The notes below the pieces were generated by a model. That model was not told where the DNA came from and did no database searches. It saw nothing but the letters and a program-made list of their open reading frames with translations. Position numbers and translations under genes: made by a program. From positions 1-64,000 of the forward strand of contig JAJQGO010000019.1 in NCBI GenBank assembly GCA_021200415.1: a stretch of DNA of 64,000 bases. The letters run 5' to 3'. Positions within the stretch are counted from its first letter, which is position 1, and each line of letters starts with the position of its first letter. Shown one piece after another: positions 7,902-16,733 of the stretch. The DNA comes from Ruminococcus sp. GTDB lineage: Bacteria; Bacillota; Clostridia; Oscillospirales; Ruminococcaceae.

Positions 7902-9131
7902 TTACTTGTTGTTTCTCTTCTGGTCAAGCTTAGCCTTAACGTGAATCGGGAGTCCGAAGAGATTGATGAATCCGTTTGCGTCAGCCTGATTGTAAACCTC
8001 GTCAGCGTCGAATGTAGCAACCTCTTCATCATAGAGAGTATATGGTGAGGTTACGCCTGCGTTGATGATATTGCCCTTATAGAGCTTGAGCCTTACATCG
8101 CCTGTAACTGTTTTCTGAGTTTCATTGACGAATGCTGTGAGAGCCTCACGGAGAGGTGTGAACCACTGACCGTTGTAAACAATATCAGCAAACTTGATAC
8201 TGAGATACTGCTTGATTCTTGCTGTTTCCTTATCAAGGGTAATCGTTTCAAGAACCTCATGCGCATGGTAGAGAATTGTTCCTCCGGGAGTTTCATAAAC
8301 GCCTCTTGACTTCATGCCGACAAGACGGTTTTCAACGAGGTCGGCAAGACCGATACCGTTTTCGCCGCCAAGCTTATTGAGAGTCGTAACAATCTCAACT
8401 CCGCTCATTTCCTTGCCGTCAATTGCTGTAGGAACGCCCTTTTCAAAGTGAATTGTCACATATGTAGGCTTATCAGGTGCCTGAATGGGGGAAACGCCCA
8501 GCTCAAGGAAGCCTTCCTTTTCATACTGAGGCTCGTTTGCGGGATTTTCAAGGTCAAGTCCCTCATGTGAAAGATGCCAGAGGTTCTTATCCTTTGAATA
8601 GTTTGTTTCACGGTTAATTTTAAGAGGAATATTATGTGCCTCAGCGTAGTCAATTTCCTCATCTCTTGACTTGATATTCCATTCTCTCCAGGGAGCGATA
8701 ATAGTCATATCGGGAGCAAATGCCTTAATTGCAAGCTCGAAGCGAACCTGATCGTTGCCCTTTCCGGTACAGCCGTGACAGATAGCGTCAGCGCCCTCAG
8801 CAATTGCGATTTCAGCGATTCTCTTTGCGATTATAGGACGCGCAAAGGATGTTCCGAGGAGATACCTGTTCTCATAAACAGCTCCTGCCTGAACAGTCGG
8901 GATAACGTAATTATCAATAAATTCGTCCTTGAGATCCTCAATGTAGAGCTTAGAAGCGCCTGTTTTAATAGCCTTTTCCTCAAGACCGTCAAGCTCCGTG
9001 CCCTGTCCTACGTCAGCGGAAACAGCAATAACCTCGCAGTTATTGTAATTTTCCTTGAGCCACGGGATTATAATAGATGTATCAAGACCGCCCGAATATG
9101 CGAGTACAACCTTTTTAATTTCTTTTGCCAT
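7902..9131 (-). CDS. argG: Argininosuccinate synthase
   Basis: ArgG condenses citrulline and aspartate with ATP to argininosuccinate. The N-terminal PP-loop AYSGGLDTS (residues 11-19) marks the N-type ATP pyrophosphatase fold. The segment [13 protein letters not shown], at about 115-127, is the classic second signature. The ATG at 9131 (MAKEIKKVV) follows AGGAGG by 8 bases and gives 409 residues; an upstream in-frame start at 9155 lacks this support. It is the first gene of the arginine transcript, directly behind a consensus promoter and ArgR-type boxes. Confidence 0.96.
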   Translation of the reverse strand: MAKEIKKVVLAYSGGLDTSIIIPWLKENYNNCEVIAVSADVGQGTELDGLEEKAIKTGASKLYIEDLKDEFIDNYVIPTVQAGAVYENRYLLGTSFARPIIAKRIAEIAIAEGADAICHGCTGKGNDQVRFELAIKAFAPDMTIIAPWREWNIKSRDEEIDYAEAHNIPLKINRETNYSKDKNLWHLSHEGLDLENPANEPQYEKEGFLELGVSPIQAPDKPTYVTIHFEKGVPTAIDGKEMSGVEIVTTLNKLGGENGIGLADLVENRLVGMKSRGVYETPGGTILYHAHEVLETITLDKETARIKQYLSIKFADIVYNGQWFTPLREALTAFVNETQKTVTGDVRLKLYKGNIINAGVTSPYTLYDEEVATFDADEVYNQADANGFINLFGLPIHVKAKLDQKRNNK

Positions 9132-9184
9132 GATAATTCCTCCTGTTTGAAGCACATATGATGTGCAATTTAAATGATATTTTT

Positions 9185-9212
9185 ATTATACACCCATTAG
9201 CGGGAATGTCAA
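9185..9212 (-). promoter_or_regulatory. Promoter of the arginine cluster
   Basis: On the minus strand TTGACA (9207-9212) and TATAAT (9185-9190) are 16 bases apart, about 55 bases before the argG ATG. No equally good promoter is seen further down the cluster, so all eight genes probably share this start. Confidence 0.75.
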
Positions 9213-9219
9213 GGGGGTT

Positions 9220-9272
9220 TGAATAAATATTCATTATTTTCAATAATATTCACAGTTTCTGAATATTATTCA
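9220..9272. promoter_or_regulatory. argR operator: ArgR (ARG box) operator candidates
   Basis: The 14-base palindrome TGAATAAATATTCA (9220-9233) fits the ARG-box core TGAATWWWWATTCA exactly. A second, TGAATATTATTCA (9260-9272), has one base less in the spacer, and a half-site ATATTCA lies between them. They sit just upstream of the argG -35 and reach the 3' end of hydF. Paired boxes about 40 bases apart are usual for ArgR/AhrC hexamers. The regulator gene is not in the window. Confidence 0.65.
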
Positions 9273-10471
9273 TTGTCAAGCCTTTCAAGCAGCTTCGGGA
9301 AAATACTGATGCTTCTCCGCAGAATGCCGTTCATGTGGGCAATTGCCGTTCCGTAATTCGTAAATGGAACATTCTGTTCCTCTGCGCTTCTGCGTCGGTA
9401 TTCAACCTCACGCTCATTCAGCATACAGCCTCCGCAGTGAATTACAAGGCTGTAGGGGGACAAATCCTCGGGAAAATCCCTGCCGGAGGAAAATTCCGCG
9501 ACAATATCAGCTCCCGTATGCTTTTTCAGCCAGCGAGGCAGCTTTTCGCTGCCTATATCGCCGCACTGACGATGATGCGTGCAGCCCTCGGAGATAAGAA
9601 CCCTGTCGCCGCTTTTCAGCCTGTCAATTGCGGCTGCTCCCATAACTGCCGTTTCGAGAAAGCCCTTGTACCTCGCCATGAGAATTGAAAACGACGTCAG
9701 ATTTATATCCTCCGGAACAATCCTGCTGACGACTCCGAACGCCTGACTGTCGGTGATTACCATTGCAGGCTTTTTTCCCGATTTTTCAAGGGCCTTGGCA
9801 AGCTGTGTTTCCTTCACAACAATTGATACGGCGTCCGCATCGAGAATATCACGTATAGTCTGCTGCTGTGGGAGAATCAGCCGTCCCTTTGGCGCTGCGG
9901 CATCAATAGGCGTGACAAGTATCACGAAATCATCGGGATTTATAAGATCCCCCACAATTCTTCTGCTGTGAGATTCACTCTTCACAAGAGCCGCTATACG
10001 TTCCTTCAGCTCGTAAATATTTTTGTTTTCAGCTGCGCTTACTGCAATTTCATTTTCCGAAAGCTTCGGCTCGGGGGCAATATCAGTTTTGTTCCAGACA
10101 ACGAGATACGGTATGGATTTTTCCCTGAAAATGCGAATAAGCTCCTCGTCCTCTGCTGACCTGCCCTCCGTAGAATCCACAACAAGCACGGCAATATCGG
10201 TGCGGTTGAGGATAGCTCTCGTCCTCTTCACACGCAGCTCTCCAAGCTCCCCCTCATCGTCAAATCCGGGCGTATCGATTATAACAACTGCGCCAAGCGG
10301 AAGAAGCTCCATTGCCTTTTGGACAGGGTCTGTTGTTGTTCCCTTGATTTCCGAAACCACCGAAAGCTCCTGCCCTGTGACAGCATTGACAATGCTGGAT
10401 TTTCCTGCGTTTCGTCTGCCGAAAAAGCCTATGTGAAGCCTTTCCCCCGATGGTGTATCATTCATTCCCAT
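9266..10471 (-). CDS. hydF: FeFe-hydrogenase H-cluster maturation GTPase HydF
   Basis: HydF is the scaffold on which the two-iron subcluster of FeFe hydrogenase is assembled. The N-terminal GTPase domain shows the P-loop GRRNAGKSS (about 17-25), the switch threonines in KGTTTDPV, DTPGFDDEGE and NKTD. The C-terminal domain carries the iron-sulfur ligands, CTHHRQC and HCGGC. The ATG at 10471 has GGAGG 6 bases upstream (401 aa); the longer frame to 10510 has no such support. hydE, hydG and the hydrogenase itself are not in the window. The stop is close to the ArgR boxes of argG. Confidence 0.93.
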   Translation of the reverse strand: MGMNDTPSGERLHIGFFGRRNAGKSSIVNAVTGQELSVVSEIKGTTTDPVQKAMELLPLGAVVIIDTPGFDDEGELGELRVKRTRAILNRTDIAVLVVDSTEGRSAEDEELIRIFREKSIPYLVVWNKTDIAPEPKLSENEIAVSAAENKNIYELKERIAALVKSESHSRRIVGDLINPDDFVILVTPIDAAAPKGRLILPQQQTIRDILDADAVSIVVKETQLAKALEKSGKKPAMVITDSQAFGVVSRIVPEDINLTSFSILMARYKGFLETAVMGAAAIDRLKSGDRVLISEGCTHHRQCGDIGSEKLPRWLKKHTGADIVAEFSSGRDFPEDLSPYSLVIHCGGCMLNEREVEYRRRSAEEQNVPFTNYGTAIAHMNGILRRSISIFPKLLERLDNE

Positions 10472-10485
10472 ATAAAACCTCCATT

Positions 10486-10757
10486 GCGGGCAGCGAGCCG
10501 CTGCGGGCAATTCACGTTTTCGCTTGCTTCGCGCGCTTAATCTGCTCAGACGGGATATTGACTATCGCTCAATAAAGTTTTGATAATTCCCTTGAGCGAT
10601 TGCAGACTACCGGTTTAAACAGATATAGCCGTGAATCGCCCGCAGTGGCTAACCGCAAAAAAATTATCACTGTTTATGTCATTTCTATTGAGCGATGGCA
10701 GACTTCCCCTTTGATGCGAAAAAAAACGTGACACGCCGGCGGAGGCTCTCCGCACAA
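10486..10757. repeat. Cluster of degenerate copies of the island repeat family
   Basis: The 370-base gap between hydF and ldh has no gene. It holds a diverged forward copy (from GGCAGCGAGCCGCTGCGGGC at 10489 to TATCGCTCAATAAAG near 10575). A poor reverse copy follows (about 10591-10655). A better reverse copy at 10684-10757 includes CTATTGAGCGATGGCAGAC, AACGTGACACGCC and GGAGGCTCTCCGC. The same family recurs at 12017, 25786, 28937 and 29063. Confidence 0.65.
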
Positions 10758-10844
10758 AGCATAAAAGCCTGAATCCGCATACAAACGCAGCGGACGCAGG
10801 CTTCCGTATATAGGGCAATATCAGGCGACACCGCCAAAGCCCGA

Positions 10845-11813
10845 TTAGTCAAAATTGATTCCGTCAATAACATCCCTGAGTGCCTTTGCACTCTTGCGGA
10901 GCTTTTCAACCTCTTCGGGAAGCATGGGAGGATTGATCTCACGCTCGATTCCGTGACCGCCGATAACGCACGGGAGACTCAGACAGACATCTTCGATTCC
11001 GTATCTGCCGTTAATGAGAGATGAAACGGTGAGAACAGCCTTTTCGTCGCCGAGGATAGCCTCACAGATTCTGTTGACGGAAAGTGCGATAGCGTAGAAG
11101 GTTGCTCCCTTTCTCTTGATTACCTCAGCGCCTGCCTTGCGAACCTCGTCCTCCATAGAGAGAAGATCCTCCTCGCTGAGCTTATCGTTATTGTATTCAT
11201 GACCCTTGCAGTATTCGGTCATCTGCATACCGCCGATAGCGGCAAGTGACCATGCTATCATAGAGGTATCGCCGTGTTCGCCGAGAACATAGCCGTGAAC
11301 GCTCTGGGGGCTGAGATTTACTCTGTCAGCAAGAAGCGAACGAAGACGTGAGGTATCGAGAATAGTACCCGAGCCTATAACCTGACTGGGAGAGAGATCC
11401 GTACACTTTAAAATAGTGTATGTAAGAATATCAACAGGATTGCTGACAACTACATATACAGCGTCGGGAGCTATCTTAGCGATTTCGGGCATAACAGATT
11501 TGATAATATCAACATTCGACTGAGCCAAGTCAATTCTGGACTGACCGGGTTTTCTTGCTCTGCCAAGGGTAACTACAACGATGTCGGAACCGGCAGCGTC
11601 CTCATATTCGCCGTCATAGATATTGACGGGAGTGCAGAAGGAAGTACCCTGACGGATATCCATAGCTTCACCCTTTGCCTTGTCCTTAGCGATGTCAACG
11701 AGAACGATTTCGGAACAAGTACCGGCGATAGCGAATGCGTAAGCGATTGAAGCGCCGACGTTTCCCGCACCAAGAATAGTAATTTTGGTTCCGTTTTTAG
11801 TAACTTCTCCCAT
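10845..11813 (-). CDS. ldh: Lactate/malate dehydrogenase family enzyme, probably L-lactate dehydrogenase
   Basis: This NAD-dependent 2-hydroxyacid dehydrogenase has the Rossmann motif GAGNVGAS (15-22), the catalytic His180 in GEHGD, and the paired Asp in ILDTSRLRS. Overall length (322) and sequence resemble L-lactate dehydrogenases, which regenerate NAD+ by reducing pyruvate. The specificity loop reads GRARKPGQSR (84-93), with Arg87 where lactate dehydrogenases usually have glutamine; malate dehydrogenases have arginine there. The substrate is therefore less certain than the family. The ATG at 11813 follows GGAGG. It is a single-gene unit with its own promoter. Confidence 0.88.
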   Translation of the reverse strand: MGEVTKNGTKITILGAGNVGASIAYAFAIAGTCSEIVLVDIAKDKAKGEAMDIRQGTSFCTPVNIYDGEYEDAAGSDIVVVTLGRARKPGQSRIDLAQSNVDIIKSVMPEIAKIAPDAVYVVVSNPVDILTYTILKCTDLSPSQVIGSGTILDTSRLRSLLADRVNLSPQSVHGYVLGEHGDTSMIAWSLAAIGGMQMTEYCKGHEYNNDKLSEEDLLSMEDEVRKAGAEVIKRKGATFYAIALSVNRICEAILGDEKAVLTVSSLINGRYGIEDVCLSLPCVIGGHGIEREINPPMLPEEVEKLRKSAKALRDVIDGINFD

Positions 11814-11913
11814 GTTTGAAAACCTCCATATATAAAAAATTATTAAGCAAAGATAATTGCGTATTCAGAGAAAAATAAATACATAACTGCACTAAATTTC
11901 CCGTACTATCCTT

Positions 11914-11941
11914 ATTATACCATAATTTCAGGAAATATCAA
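11914..11941 (-). promoter_or_regulatory. Promoter of ldh
   Basis: On the minus strand TTGATA (11936-11941) and TATAAT (11914-11919) are 16 bases apart, about 100 bases before the ldh ATG. The leader is AT-rich. I see no clear Rex operator in it. Confidence 0.6.
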
Positions 11942-12016
11942 GACATTTTTTTGATTTCAGGAAAAAATTAGTGAAACGTACAAAACAGATAAGATTCTAA
12001 TGTAATTATTGCACAT

Positions 12017-12131
12017 CAGGCAGCGAGCCGCTGCGGGCGTGTCACGTTTTTTATCGCATTAGAGGGAGATAAGCTATCGCTCAGCAGAGATTTCAAGAAC
12101 GGTAATAACCTTTTGCGGAGTGACGCTGCTC
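12017..12131 (+). repeat. Island repeat, copy A (left flank)
   Basis: The copy runs from CAGGCAGCGAGCCGCTGCGG through GCGTGTCACGTTTTTTATCG and GCTATCGCTCAGCAGAGATT to ACCTTTTGCGGAG. Its core (12037-12120) matches 25833-25917 with only about six differences and in the same orientation, so the defence-like operon lies between direct repeats. No ORF with a ribosome-binding site is contained in it. Confidence 0.8.
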
Positions 12132-12236
12132 TAAACCTGAGCCTTTTTTGCTGATATGTTTACACTGAGTCTGTGAAAGAAGATTCAAAGTATTTTTTAA
12201 CTATTTAGATACCAAGGAAAATCGCTTTTCTCATCC

Positions 12237-12551
12237 TTGAATCGTCTTCATTTAGAATTATATCCAGACATCAGCGAGCCGATGCATACAAGATATGGAA
12301 ATATCCGACGCAAACTCGAAGATATCATCATCATTGGATTGTGTACTGTGATATGCGGAGGGGAAGATTTTGCCGATATGGAGGCGTTTAGCAAAAGCCG
12401 TCAGGAGTATCTGGCGAAATTTGCGTTGAATCTTGTTTCGCAGGTGCAGTATAAACGCATCAGTAAAAAACGCCTCTTGTTCAGGGCTGCTCTCGAACCT
12501 ACTTTCTTTCTTGATATCTTTTTCCCTGCTTCTGTTACTCCTCAAAAGTAA
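12237..12551 (+). pseudogene. Truncated ISAs1-family transposase N-terminus
   Basis: The segment from about residue 10 to 60, with ISEPMHTRYGNIRRKLEDII, LCTVICGGEDFADMEAFSKS and RQEYLAKF, matches the start of ISAs1-type (H-repeat associated) transposases. Those proteins normally begin with a DPR...R-x-LEDIL-x-IALCAVICGAD-x-W-x-E-x-E-x-F pattern. After about residue 64 the similarity is lost and the frame ends at 104 residues; full proteins have about 370. No DDE catalytic domain or terminal inverted repeats are visible. It marks an old insertion at the left edge of the island. Confidence 0.7.
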
Positions 12552-12584
12552 ATGCTGTTGCTGTGATATATGCAGAGTTGAGTA

Positions 12585-12613
12585 TTGATTTTCTGGTAAA
12601 TTAGTGATATAAT
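12585..12613 (+). promoter_or_regulatory. Promoter of the six-gene DISARM-like operon
   Basis: TTGATT (12585-12590) and TATAAT (12608-12613) are 17 bases apart, about 50 bases before the first ATG at 12666. No other promoter of this quality is seen before 25448. I see no obvious operator palindrome around it, and no regulator gene adjoins the operon. Confidence 0.6.
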
Positions 12614-12665
12614 ATTTTTAGGTGTATGTTACTCGGACAATGATTTTATCGAAAGGTTTGATAAC

Positions 12666-15416
12666 ATGAATAATATTATGGAAATACAAAGAGAAGCTAT
12701 TATAGAGATAGTCGGAACGCAGTACGAAGGGCGTGCTATAAATCATCAGCCTCTGCTTCTTCAGCAGAATTTAATATTGGAACATCAAAGTGACAATCCC
12801 CATGATCGTAATGCAGTATTATTGCTAACAAATGACGGAAAAGAGCTCGGATTTCTTCCCAAAGGATATGCTTCTTTATATGCTCCTGCGATAGATAGTG
12901 GCAGATACAATTTTACTATTGAGGCTGTAAAATCAGAGCCTGATCCTGAGAGACCAATACTCATTGTAAAAATCTCTTCTGAATTGAAAAATTATAACGA
13001 GGAAGAAATTGAAACCGATATTCTTGGATTTATTCAAAACATCGTTAACGGATATGCCCAGATAACAACTGAGTATCTTACATTTATTTATTCGGAAACA
13101 GTCAATGTCGATGATTTGTTATCGACTTTAAATAAAGCTCGTTTGATACAAAATCTTTATTCTTGTTCAAGTGACATTATTGAAGGTCATGCTATAAAGC
13201 AAAATTCAGATATATATACACTTCAAACTAAGGAATCCTTAACAAGGTACCTTAGTGAGCTAAAAGCAGATGTAAGCGATATTTTGAAAAAAATTCAAAA
13301 GTCATATAATGAGGCGCTTGATATTGATGATGAGGAAGAATATCATCGAGTTCAGAGTGAAATTCGTGAGAGAAGAAAGAAATTCCGATCATATAATGAC
13401 CTTCTAACCTCATTGCTCGATAGTTTAACAAGCTACGTCAATGTCAGCATAAAGACTGTTAAAAATAACATTGACACTACGGATGAAGCTGTATCTGTTG
13501 TCTCTGAATCTGTTCAGGCAGTAATGACACAACCTGAAACAAAAATACCAGATAGCCCACAATTGACAGAACAGGCATTCTTTGATTGGCTTGTATCAAA
13601 AGGCGGTGTATCTAATTCGACGGCAAAGCAATATATTTCCAATATACACAGCATAGAAAAATTGTATCAAACTCTTTTTGGCGTTAGAAGGAGTATCCTT
13701 GGTGCAGCTTCTTCTGACAATGTAAAATCTATGCTTGAAACACTTGTTCAAAAAAGTGAGTATATTGATGCGAACGAAAGAAGGCACAATAGCTTTAGTA
13801 GCTCTTTAAGCAAATTTGCACAATTTGCTGGCATATCCATTGATATAACAGAAGTACCATCTAAACGAAAGACCTATCAACCGTCTATCAACTCTAAGCC
13901 TTACGTTATCAAAACAGTAGATTTTGACGATCCTCATGATTGCACCTATAATAAGCCGTGTTCATTTATTCTGAACGAGATAAAGTACTCCATTGACAGC
14001 TGGCATGAGCTATACACCAAGCTTCTCATTCTGTTATATACTAATAATGTTTATAGTGAAATCCTGAAAGAATTGAATGGAAAATCATTGTATGGTCACC
14101 ATATTGATTTTGCAGACAAAACGCTCCTCCATGAACTTCGCAAACCTATAAGGGTATCCACTAATTTTTTTGCAGAAGGCAACTTATCTGCTGTTGATAT
14201 AATAAAACGTATAAAACGCCTTATGGAGCTCTGCTTTATTGATGATGAGCACATGATCATCGAATACTTTACACAAGATAAAGATAATGATCCTATTTTA
14301 TCTCAGGATACTACTCATTTTGAGCAGCTAGGCATAAGTGAGGATACTGCTCCCGCACTGGTTGCTTTCAATCCAGACACTACAAAACCATTTGACTTGA
14401 AAGATGCCTTAATTGAAATACTGATGACAGATGCTCCCGAAATCACAAAATACCACGAGCGTAAAGGCAGTATTTCAACAAAAAACCTTCTTGAGCTGAT
14501 AAAAAAGTATTATGGAAAAAGCATAAGTCTTTTTGAAATGTCCAAGCTGTTAATGCTTGACAAAACATTCCAATCAGTTGGTAAGGGGTGTTATATTCTC
14601 AATGAAACAATGATTTCCCATGAAGAAGCTAAGTCTGAGAATGCAGAACATAATATATCCCAAAAGGGAGAACCTGCTAAGTTCGAGAGTGAGACTGTCC
14701 AGATTAATCATACTCCTGTCACGCCGGAAGTGCAGCTGACTGCTGCATCAATTGTTCGGACTGATGAAAATGTGACAGAAGATTTGACGATCGAATCAAT
14801 TATAGAAGTTATAAAACAAAACAGTGACAATCTGCAATATGAAGATGGATTCGGAGCTTATGAAGTAAAAAATCTATTGTCTAATAAAGGTATTAACAAC
14901 GCATCTGATAAGCAGATAGATGCACTAATGTCCAGATGTTCGGAGCTTCAAGAGATAGAGGATGGATATTATGTTCTTTTAGGTGATGATAGTAAGGACA
15001 ATACATTAGAACAGACTGTTATTATGGAAGATAATTCCAAAGTCGCTGAACCAAGGGTATCTGATGTCATTTCGATGGAAACACAAGAAATCACCACAGA
15101 TGAAAGAAACATCATTCTTGAACTTAATGGAAAGTTAATCAGCACATATGATTATTCTGACGCGTTAAACAAAGTATGCGAGTTTTCAATTAACTGCAAG
15201 CCATTCAAAATGGCTCGTATCGCAACACAATCTATACAGATTCATGGAAACAACGTATTTTATCGCAAGGCAGAATCCGTTGATGGCTATAATAAGCTGT
15301 CTAATGGCTTACAGGTCATAACAATTACTATGCTTTCTGATTTACAGATTATCACAGCAGCAATTAAAAAGTACTGTCATATAGATGATAATATGATCAC
15401 TATTATAAGTAAGTGA
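12666..15416 (+). CDS. Large HIRAN-domain protein of the DISARM-like operon (916 aa)
   Basis: Residues about 10-105 form a HIRAN domain (IVGTQYEGR, LEHQSDNPHDRNAVLLLT, ELGFLPKGYASLYAPAID), a fold that in HLTF binds the 3' end of single-stranded DNA and in bacteria is often fused to nucleases or helicases. Next come a charged helical region (about 190-245) and a SAM-like, core-binding-type domain (about 300-395, with FFDWLVSKGGVSNSTAKQYI). A mixed module follows at about 411-541. Two winged-helix-like segments end in GKGCYILNE and EDGYYVLLG (about 577-648 and 705-775). A C-terminal module (about 815-915) resembles the 411-541 module. No nuclease motif is evident. It is first in the operon, so it is a candidate DNA-end or damage sensor; that is inference. 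Confidence 0.75.
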   Translation: MNNIMEIQREAIIEIVGTQYEGRAINHQPLLLQQNLILEHQSDNPHDRNAVLLLTNDGKELGFLPKGYASLYAPAIDSGRYNFTIEAVKSEPDPERPILIVKISSELKNYNEEEIETDILGFIQNIVNGYAQITTEYLTFIYSETVNVDDLLSTLNKARLIQNLYSCSSDIIEGHAIKQNSDIYTLQTKESLTRYLSELKADVSDILKKIQKSYNEALDIDDEEEYHRVQSEIRERRKKFRSYNDLLTSLLDSLTSYVNVSIKTVKNNIDTTDEAVSVVSESVQAVMTQPETKIPDSPQLTEQAFFDWLVSKGGVSNSTAKQYISNIHSIEKLYQTLFGVRRSILGAASSDNVKSMLETLVQKSEYIDANERRHNSFSSSLSKFAQFAGISIDITEVPSKRKTYQPSINSKPYVIKTVDFDDPHDCTYNKPCSFILNEIKYSIDSWHELYTKLLILLYTNNVYSEILKELNGKSLYGHHIDFADKTLLHELRKPIRVSTNFFAEGNLSAVDIIKRIKRLMELCFIDDEHMIIEYFTQDKDNDPILSQDTTHFEQLGISEDTAPALVAFNPDTTKPFDLKDALIEILMTDAPEITKYHERKGSISTKNLLELIKKYYGKSISLFEMSKLLMLDKTFQSVGKGCYILNETMISHEEAKSENAEHNISQKGEPAKFESETVQINHTPVTPEVQLTAASIVRTDENVTEDLTIESIIEVIKQNSDNLQYEDGFGAYEVKNLLSNKGINNASDKQIDALMSRCSELQEIEDGYYVLLGDDSKDNTLEQTVIMEDNSKVAEPRVSDVISMETQEITTDERNIILELNGKLISTYDYSDALNKVCEFSINCKPFKMARIATQSIQIHGNNVFYRKAESVDGYNKLSNGLQVITITMLSDLQIITAAIKKYCHIDDNMITIISK

Positions 15417-15425
15417 GGAGATAAA

Positions 15426-16733
15426 ATGGATAATTTAATTGAAATAAAGGAAGAGCTGGATATTATTTACCATGAATACAAGAATAATAAATCTCAGTTT
15501 AGAGCTAACAAGTCAAAAAACACTGCAAAGCTCATTGCCGATATTGTTTTCTCAAAAAGCGGAAGCCCTCATGATGTAGCAGTTGAAATTGCAAGATTTT
15601 CTGCAAAAGTCGCAGCTAATTTCTTTGAAATTATTACCAGAGATAGGAAAGCACCTTTCAAATATTTGGAGGCTGTATTAAAGGAATTACTCGAAATAGA
15701 TACTGATTCGAAGCTATCTCAATATTATGTTCCAAAATTTACTTCTGCAATCATTTCAATGATACGATGCTATAAAGACGAAGTTAACCATTCTACTATT
15801 TTGCCAGAGCTGGTTGAATTCATAGCTCATTTTGCAGCTAAATCCGATAAAAACAAGGAAAAATTTTGTAATCTCATCAATAACAGTGCCGGAAAGATTT
15901 TCAAATTGGATTATTCTTCTATAAACAAGAATTCTTTGCTTAATATATGGAATGTGACAAACAATATTTATCCGGATTTAACACAATCGAAATACGAATC
16001 TCTTATCTATGAATGGGGCAAGAAATATGGCTTTATCAAAGATGTAAATACCAAAGCATCAAATAAACAAAATAATTCTGTTAAGATAGAGAAAACTACT
16101 ATTTCTAATAAATCATCTTCTGAAATGACAAATAATTCAAAAAAGCATGATGCAGCATCGACAACTACATCTGATGAGTCATATTCCAAGATTACCGATC
16201 AAGTACTATATGAAAGAATAAAAAAGGATATAGACAAAGAGCAGAAGGCTATAATAACAGCTTTCGCCGACATGATCTCTCCTGTGGGCAAGGCATTTGA
16301 AGCTATTCAGGGTGAAATCAGCAAAAGCCGTGAAATAGGCGCTGAGAATGTAACGCTGAATGCCAAGATAACCGACTTGGAGAAACGGTTATCCGAGCAG
16401 AAAGACAGAGAGCAAACGGCAAATCAGTCTTTAGAAACTGCCCAAGCTGAAAATGATGAGCTAAAAAGACAAATTTCTTTTCTTGAAAGCCAAAACTCTG
16501 AGCTTGACAGTAAACTGAATGATGCTTATGCTATCAACAGCCGTGAATCCTCTCTCGAAGCTGAAAAGATACGATTGGAGCTAAAAAAGGCTTTCACATT
16601 CCTGTATGAGGACTGGCTTGAATACGAATTTTCAGATGTCAGTGAGGAAAATTATAAGTCATTACAGGCTATTATAAAAAAAATTTTCCGTTCACTTGAA
16701 AGAAACGGAATAGACTTTAAGGGGAATAACTGA
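15426..16733 (+). CDS. Coiled-coil protein of the DISARM-like operon, unknown function (435 aa)
   Basis: The first ~205 residues are predicted helical, ending YESLIYEWGKKYGF. A low-complexity Ser/Thr/Asn/Lys linker follows (about 210-255). A long coiled coil runs from about 295 to 390 (LNAKITDLEKRLSEQKD, LKRQISFLESQNSELDSKL), and then a short helical C-terminus. I recognise no enzymatic motif. The ATG at 15426 has GAGGAG in the 9-base gap after gene 1, and its TGA overlaps the ATG of the Hsp70-like gene by one base, so the two are probably translated together. It could be an adaptor or nucleotide-exchange-like partner for the Hsp70-like protein, as coiled-coil GrpE is for DnaK; this is speculation from position. 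Confidence 0.65.
   Translation: MDNLIEIKEELDIIYHEYKNNKSQFRANKSKNTAKLIADIVFSKSGSPHDVAVEIARFSAKVAANFFEIITRDRKAPFKYLEAVLKELLEIDTDSKLSQYYVPKFTSAIISMIRCYKDEVNHSTILPELVEFIAHFAAKSDKNKEKFCNLINNSAGKIFKLDYSSINKNSLLNIWNVTNNIYPDLTQSKYESLIYEWGKKYGFIKDVNTKASNKQNNSVKIEKTTISNKSSSEMTNNSKKHDAASTTTSDESYSKITDQVLYERIKKDIDKEQKAIITAFADMISPVGKAFEAIQGEISKSREIGAENVTLNAKITDLEKRLSEQKDREQTANQSLETAQAENDELKRQISFLESQNSELDSKLNDAYAINSRESSLEAEKIRLELKKAFTFLYEDWLEYEFSDVSEENYKSLQAIIKKIFRSLERNGIDFKGNN

Noticed and set aside
7902-9161. Antisense open frames opposite argG and the other conserved genes, some over 100 residues
   Set aside because: They lie entirely opposite well-recognised genes, lack ribosome-binding sites and show no family features; they follow from codon bias on the coding strand.
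10472-10844. Short open frames (67 and 85 residues) between hydF and ldh
   Set aside because: They cross the repeat copies, have no ribosome-binding sites and resemble no known protein.
12017-12131. CRISPR array formed by the repeated units
   Set aside because: Units are ~100 bases, few, in both orientations and separated by kilobases; there are no short regular repeats with spacers and no cas genes.
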